10,975 nucleotides of DNA from Woeseiaceae bacterium. Lineage in GTDB: Bacteria > Pseudomonadota > Gammaproteobacteria > Steroidobacterales > Woeseiaceae. A program made the position numbers and the translations under genes. The notes under the pieces were generated by a model. The model saw only the letters and a list, made by a program, of their open reading frames with translations, ran no database searches and was not told the DNA's origin. The stretch covers positions 1 through 10,975 of the forward strand of contig WTCH01000069.1 in NCBI GenBank assembly GCA_013138675.1. The letters are read 5' to 3'. Positions within the stretch are counted from its first letter, which is position 1. The number at the start of each line of letters is the position of its first letter. Positions 7,629 to 10,975 of the stretch are shown here, in pieces.

Positions 7629-9150
7629 AGGAATACACCGATACGTCAGCGTCGCCGCGACTCTCCAGGTAGAAGCGACGCAACAGGTTCTGCGCAACGC
7701 GAAGCCGGTAGCCGGCCGACGCGCGCATGTCGGAAATGGGCTCGAAGTCGCGCGCGAGCGCCTTACACGCAGCATCGATGGTGTCGTTATTCCATGACTT
7801 GCCAACGACTGCCGCCTCACAGTTCTCTGCGCGCCGTATCGTCGCCGCCATGCCGCCGCACGCCATACGGAACATTGTGACCTGCTCACCATCGAGTTCC
7901 AGGCAATAAGCGCTGCAAACAGCGGAAATGTCCTGATCAAACCGCTTCGATAACTTGTGGCTGCGCAGGATCACGTCATCGCCAAGCAGGGGCATTCGGA
8001 TCGATTCGATAAACTCCGCAGGGCGAAGGTCCTTGACCTGGTATCCGATATAAAAATTCTCGAGCGGTACCTCACGACGACTCCTGCCCCGGCGCAGTAC
8101 CAGCGTCGTTCCCGCTACCATCAGTACCGGCATCGAATCGCCAATCGGCGAGCCGTTCGCAATGTTGCCGCCCAGCGTCCCGGCATTGCGAATTGGCGGC
8201 GACGCGAAGCGCTTGAAGAGCTCATCGAGGTCCGGATACGCGTCAAGAATGTGCTCCATCGCGTCGGTCAGCGAGACGGCCGCACCAATTTCGATCTGCG
8301 AAACGCTTACCTGGACCTGGTTGAGCTCCTTGATGCGCCCCGTGTAGATAATCGTATCCAGTTCGCGATGTTGCTTCGTGACCCAGATCCCGATGTCCGT
8401 GCCGCCAGCCAATAGGGTCGCATTAGGATGGATGGCAAGTAGCCCGGCCAACTCATCCGATGTGGTCGGCGCGAAGAATGTCCGGCCTGATCCGGTCAAC
8501 GCAAGGCAGCTGTCGCGTTGCAGATCCTTGAGCGCGTCGATTCGGTCGGTGGGCGATTTGAACTTGTTTGCCTTGTTCTTTGCGTTGGCAGAGGTGGCGG
8601 GTTGTCGCAGCCAGGCTGTATCCGGTTCCGCATCGTACATGGCTTCGGCGGCCGCAATGATCGGCCGATAGCCCGTGCAGCGGCACAAATTTCCGGCAAG
8701 TGCGTCATCGATCTCGCGTCGTGACGGTTTCGCGTTGGACTTGTACAGCGCGAACAGGGACATCACGAAACCCGGTGTGCAAAAACCACATTGCGACCCG
8801 TGATGATCGACCATCGCTTGCTGTACCGGATGCAGGTTTCCGTCCCGACCCAGGCTTTCGACCGTAATGAGCTCTTTGCCGTCGAGTGTCGGCAGAAACT
8901 GGATACAGGAATTGATCGCCCGCACGGTCAGGTCGCTGCCGTCTTTGTTCAGCTCCGCGAGCACCACTGTGCATGCGCCACAATCGCCTTCGGCACATCC
9001 TTCTTTCGTGCCGGTTCGACCCAGGTCCTCTCGCAGGAACTGCAGCACCGTCCGCGTCGGGTCGATGTTGTCGAGTTCATACAACTCGCCATCAAGTACA
9101 AACCGAATCGCGTCGGACGATGTGTCGATGTTGTCGCCCCCCTCACTCAT
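7618..9150 (-). CDS. xdhA: Xanthine dehydrogenase, iron-sulfur/FAD small subunit
   Basis: This 510-residue subunit moves electrons from the molybdenum centre in XdhB through two [2Fe-2S] clusters to FAD. The ferredoxin-like domain has GCAEGDCGACTVVL (Cys52, 57, 60) with Cys82 as fourth ligand. The second cluster domain has CGFCTPGF (Cys121, 124) and CRCTGYRP (Cys156, 158). The FAD domain follows, with LLAGGTDIG (247-255) and GTLGGNIANGSPIGD (324-338), then the usual C-terminal flavoprotein domain. The final acceptor (NAD+ or other) cannot be told from what is visible. The ATG at 9150 lies 5 bases after the uraH stop; an in-frame TTG at 9159 would add three residues and overlap uraH by 4 bases, and neither start has a strong ribosome site. 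The two-gene xdhA-xdhB layout is the bacterial R. capsulatus type. Confidence 0.94.
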   Translation of the reverse strand: MSEGGDNIDTSSDAIRFVLDGELYELDNIDPTRTVLQFLREDLGRTGTKEGCAEGDCGACTVVLAELNKDGSDLTVRAINSCIQFLPTLDGKELITVESLGRDGNLHPVQQAMVDHHGSQCGFCTPGFVMSLFALYKSNAKPSRREIDDALAGNLCRCTGYRPIIAAAEAMYDAEPDTAWLRQPATSANAKNKANKFKSPTDRIDALKDLQRDSCLALTGSGRTFFAPTTSDELAGLLAIHPNATLLAGGTDIGIWVTKQHRELDTIIYTGRIKELNQVQVSVSQIEIGAAVSLTDAMEHILDAYPDLDELFKRFASPPIRNAGTLGGNIANGSPIGDSMPVLMVAGTTLVLRRGRSRREVPLENFYIGYQVKDLRPAEFIESIRMPLLGDDVILRSHKLSKRFDQDISAVCSAYCLELDGEQVTMFRMACGGMAATIRRAENCEAAVVGKSWNNDTIDAACKALARDFEPISDMRASAGYRLRVAQNLLRRFYLESRGDADVSVYSYGR

Positions 9151-9155
9151 GGCGA

Positions 9156-9512
9156 TCAACTACCCCGGTATGTGGAGTAGCTCCATGGCGAAACAAGCAG
9201 CGGAACGTGATAGTGCTGGTCCCCGTGCATGGCAAAGCGAATCACCACGGTATTGAGGAACGCAGGATCGTCGAGCTCCGCGCCGCGAGCCCTGAAGTAC
9301 TCGCCGATATCGAATTCGAGCTCGTACTCGCCCGCAACCAGCAATTCATCCATGAGCAACGGATGTTCACAGCGACCGTCAGCATTGGTAACTCCCGCTG
9401 CCTTGAGTTCACGTCCGCCGTCCAGCGCAAAAAGCCGTATGTCGATGCCGGCTGCCGGAATGCCGTTCGCCGTATCAAGGATGTGCGTCGTCAGTTGTCC
9501 CATGCGGGCCAT
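9156..9512 (-). CDS. uraH: 5-hydroxyisourate hydrolase (transthyretin-like)
   Basis: This 118-residue protein hydrolyses 5-hydroxyisourate, made by PuuD, to OHCU. All family hallmarks are present: LTTHILDTANG (7-17) with His10, DGRCEHPLL (45-53) with Arg47, DQHYHVPLL (98-106) with His102, and the diagnostic C-terminal YRGS (115-118). There is no signal peptide, unlike the periplasmic transthyretin-like proteins of some enterobacteria, so it is cytosolic. It is the first gene of the operon. The start is uncertain: ATG at 9512 (MARMGQL) has AGGA 7 bases upstream, while the family-like N-terminus MGQLTTH begins at 9503, which lacks a clear ribosome site. The 9512 start is kept for its ribosome site. 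Confidence 0.95.
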   Translation of the reverse strand: MARMGQLTTHILDTANGIPAAGIDIRLFALDGGRELKAAGVTNADGRCEHPLLMDELLVAGEYELEFDIGEYFRARGAELDDPAFLNTVVIRFAMHGDQHYHVPLLVSPWSYSTYRGS

Positions 9513-9516
9513 TATA
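9511..9516 (-). promoter_or_regulatory. TATAAT hexamer at the uraH start (possible -10 box)
   Basis: On the minus strand this reads TATAAT, identical to the sigma-70 -10 consensus. Its last two bases are the first two of the ATG at 9512. If it is a working -10, transcription would begin close to the inner ATG at 9503 and the message would be leaderless. The hexamers at 16-18 bp spacing (GCAAGA, GGCAAG, AGGCAA) are poor -35 matches, so it may be a coincidence of an AT-rich start region. Confidence 0.3.
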
Positions 9517-9546
9517 CGATCCTATGCTACTGTCTTGCCTCGTATA
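9513..9546. repeat. 7-bp inverted repeat in the divergent promoter region
   Basis: TATACGA at 9513-9519 is the exact reverse complement of TCGTATA at 9540-9546, with a 20-base spacer. The arm centres are 27 bp apart. The arms lie over the candidate -10 regions for both directions, so a dimeric regulator could control both units at once. A match this short can also arise by chance in AT-rich promoter DNA. Confidence 0.35.
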
Positions 9547-9566
9547 TTTGCGCTCACAACAAGAAC

Positions 9567-9571
9567 AAAGG
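9567..9571 (+). promoter_or_regulatory. Shine-Dalgarno of the small dehydrogenase subunit gene
   Basis: AAAGG lies 8 bases before the ATG at 9580. It decides the start, since the same frame is open back to 9229 across the uraH coding region, and only the 9580 start puts a twin-arginine signal at the N-terminus. Confidence 0.6.
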
Positions 9572-9579
9572 CGATTTGT

Positions 9580-10179
9580 ATGAATAACCCTGAAAACCTC
9601 TCCAGGCGGAGTTTCCTGCAATCCTCAGGATCGCTGACTGGCGCTGCCTACCTGCGCATGCTTGCGCCCGGACTTGCGGCAATCACCCAGGCTGCCTGCT
9701 CCGCAAAAGACGAAGGCGCAGCCTTTGAAATCCTCGGCCCGGATGAGGCGAGGGATTTCGCTGCAATTGCCGCCCGCATCATGCCAACGACGGACACGCC
9801 GGGGGCCACAGAGGCTGGCGTGATTCACTTCATCGACAAGGCTTTTGCTGCAGAGATGAGCGGTCAGCTCGAGTTCGCGCGTGCCGCGCTCGCAGAATTC
9901 AACGACGCGCTGGGCAGTGAACACGCGAGCGCAGCGCACCTTGGCGACCTCAGCGAGGACGAGCAGGATGCATTCCTGCAGACCCGGGAGACCAGTGGGA
10001 TCTTCAACCTCATGTGGGCGATGACTATTTTCGGCTTTTTCTCGATGGAGAAATACGGGGGCAACAGGGACCAGGTCGGCTGGGAGTTAATCGGCTTCGA
10101 GGGCGGCCACGGGCCGTGGCAGTATCCGTTTGGCTACTACGATGCCCAGGTACACGGGGAGACCCACGATGGCGAATGA
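9580..10179 (+). CDS. Tat-exported gluconate 2-dehydrogenase subunit 3 family protein (small subunit)
   Basis: This 199-residue protein has a twin-arginine signal, SRRSFLQSSG (8-17), followed by a hydrophobic stretch to about residue 40. The mature part carries the family stretch RIMPTTDTPGATEAGV (66-81) and FID (84-86), and a C-terminal WELIGFEGGHGPWQYPFGYY (168-187). In known three-subunit dehydrogenases (gluconate, fructose and FAD glucose dehydrogenases) this subunit is needed to export the signal-less flavoprotein through Tat and to hold the complex together. The next gene is exactly such a flavoprotein and overlaps by 11 bases. Cys40, in TQAAC, could be a lipid-attachment site, but Gln at -3 is not a good lipobox. 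The substrate is unknown. Confidence 0.85.
   Translation: MNNPENLSRRSFLQSSGSLTGAAYLRMLAPGLAAITQAACSAKDEGAAFEILGPDEARDFAAIAARIMPTTDTPGATEAGVIHFIDKAFAAEMSGQLEFARAALAEFNDALGSEHASAAHLGDLSEDEQDAFLQTRETSGIFNLMWAMTIFGFFSMEKYGGNRDQVGWELIGFEGGHGPWQYPFGYYDAQVHGETHDGE
10156..10161 (+). promoter_or_regulatory. Shine-Dalgarno of the GMC dehydrogenase gene
   Basis: GGGGAG lies 7 bases before the ATG at 10169, inside the end of the small-subunit gene. It supports this start and the 11-base overlap. Confidence 0.6.
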
Positions 10180-10975
10180 GACCACCTTTGATACGCGCGA
10201 GGAAGTCGACTTCGCGATTATCGGCTCCGGTTCAGCCGGCGGTATCCTGGCAAAAGAACTTTCGACGGCAGGATTCAGCGTCGTGGTGCTCGAGCAGGGC
10301 CCGTACCGCAAGGCAGCCGACTTTACACATGATGAACTCTCGGTGCTGGTACGCAACGAACTACTCGGTGGTGGGCCCGAGGTCCATGGCCAGACTTTTC
10401 GGCACAACGAAAATGAGACTGCGCAGCTGACGACACAGCAATCGCCAATTCGTTATGCACGTGGTGTTGGCGGCAGCAGCGTGCATTTCACAGCCAATTT
10501 CTGGCGCCTGCGGCCGGTCGACTTCAAGGAGCGCAGCCTGCTTGGCTCCATTTCGGGCACTAATTTCGCAGACTGGCCGATCACGTACGAGGAACTGGAG
10601 CCCTACTACACGAAGGTCGACTGGGAGATCGGCGTCTCCGGTGCGCCCGGGCCATTCGATGCGCCGCGATCGAAACCATTTCCGATGCCGCCAATGCCGA
10701 TCAAATCGTCCGGCGTGCTGCTGGAAAAGGGTGCCGCAGCGCTCGGACTGCACGCACAGGTCGAACCGCATGCCATCCTGTCGCAGCCGCATAACGGGCG
10801 AGCAGGCTGCGTAAGTTGTGGCTATTGCATGTGGTACGGCTGTGAAGCCGGTGCCAAATCCTCGACGCTCGCAGCCATGATCCCGCTGGCGGAGGCCAGT
10901 GGTAACTGCGAAATCCGGCCTGATTCCACGGTCATTCGCATCGATACCAATGACCGGGGACGCGCAGACCAGGTC
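10169..10975 (+). CDS. GMC-family FAD dehydrogenase, catalytic subunit (cut by window edge)
   Basis: The 269 visible residues form the N-terminal half of a glucose-methanol-choline oxidoreductase of the gluconate 2-dehydrogenase large-subunit type. The FAD-binding Rossmann motif is VDFAIIGSGSAGGILAKEL (13-31), ending in VVVLEQGP (38-45) with the ribose-binding Glu42. ARGVGGSSVHFTANFWR (97-113) is the second flavin-contacting segment, and DWPITYEELEPYYTKVD (135-151) is typical of the family. A cysteine cluster, Cys214, 217, 220 and 225 (GCVSCGYCMWYGC), recalls the iron-sulfur-binding cysteines of FAD glucose and fructose dehydrogenases, but the exact spacing should be compared. No signal peptide is present, as expected if it travels with the Tat-exported small subunit. 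The substrate-binding C-terminal half and catalytic His are beyond the edge, so the substrate is open: sugar, sugar acid or other alcohol. Confidence 0.88.
   Translation, partial: MANETTFDTREEVDFAIIGSGSAGGILAKELSTAGFSVVVLEQGPYRKAADFTHDELSVLVRNELLGGGPEVHGQTFRHNENETAQLTTQQSPIRYARGVGGSSVHFTANFWRLRPVDFKERSLLGSISGTNFADWPITYEELEPYYTKVDWEIGVSGAPGPFDAPRSKPFPMPPMPIKSSGVLLEKGAAALGLHAQVEPHAILSQPHNGRAGCVSCGYCMWYGCEAGAKSSTLAAMIPLAEASGNCEIRPDSTVIRIDTNDRGRADQV

Larger units (their letters stand above)
9513..9579. promoter_or_regulatory. Divergent intergenic region between uraH operon and dehydrogenase pair
   Basis: This 67-bp gap is the only place for the promoters of both units. For uraH, one candidate on the minus strand is a TTGTTC -35 (9563-9568) and TATACG -10 (9541-9546) with a 16-base spacer, which would leave a short leader holding the AGGA ribosome site. 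A perfect TATAAT at 9511-9516 is a second candidate, but it has no good -35. For the plus strand, TATATT at 9543-9548 could be a -10, again with a poor -35. Weak -35 boxes on both sides would fit activator-dependent control, but no regulator gene is in the window. All box assignments are by eye. Confidence 0.4.

Noticed and set aside
7629..7940. Upstream extension of xdhB (104 codons)
   Set aside because: It is in a different frame inside xdhA, is rich in Arg and Ser, and resembles nothing in XdhB. The family N-terminus starts at 7628.
9229..9579. In-frame extension of the small dehydrogenase subunit back to 9229
   Set aside because: It runs antisense through uraH and would bury the twin-arginine signal in the middle of the protein; AAAGG before 9580 supports the short form.

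Overview
The window is about 11 kb of moderately GC-rich, almost fully coding DNA. It looks like a Pseudomonadota chromosome, probably a gammaproteobacterium; that assignment rests only on gene families and operon style, because no rRNA or other marker is present. No tRNA, rRNA, IS element, CRISPR array or phage gene was seen.

Bases 1-9512 hold one tightly packed minus-strand operon for purine breakdown. In order of transcription (right to left) it encodes uraH, xdhA, xdhB, xdhC, puuD, puuE, uraD, alc, allA and guaD, the last cut by the left edge. Neighbouring genes overlap by 4-11 bases or are 1-5 bases apart, so translational coupling is likely throughout. Together the products cover the whole route from guanine to glyoxylate: guanine deaminase makes xanthine; xanthine dehydrogenase (XdhAB, matured by XdhC) makes urate; the membrane cytochrome c urate oxidase PuuD makes 5-hydroxyisourate; UraH and UraD give S-allantoin; PuuE opens it to allantoate; allantoicase and ureidoglycolate lyase release two ureas and glyoxylate. 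The operon uses PuuD instead of soluble uricase or the flavoprotein HpxO, and the deacetylase-fold PuuE instead of a metal amidohydrolase allantoinase (AllB). No permease, regulator or urease lies in the window.

Bases 9513-9579 form a 67-bp divergent intergenic region that must hold the promoters of both transcription units. It contains a 7-bp inverted repeat and a perfect TATAAT hexamer placed unusually close to the uraH start.

Bases 9580-10975 hold a plus-strand pair: a Tat-exported small subunit of the gluconate 2-dehydrogenase subunit 3 family and a GMC-type FAD dehydrogenase with a four-cysteine cluster, open at the right edge. By family analogy they form a periplasmic dehydrogenase that passes electrons to a cytochrome c. 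Its substrate cannot be read from the sequence. PuuD also carries a c-type heme domain, so both units probably feed the same periplasmic cytochrome pool.
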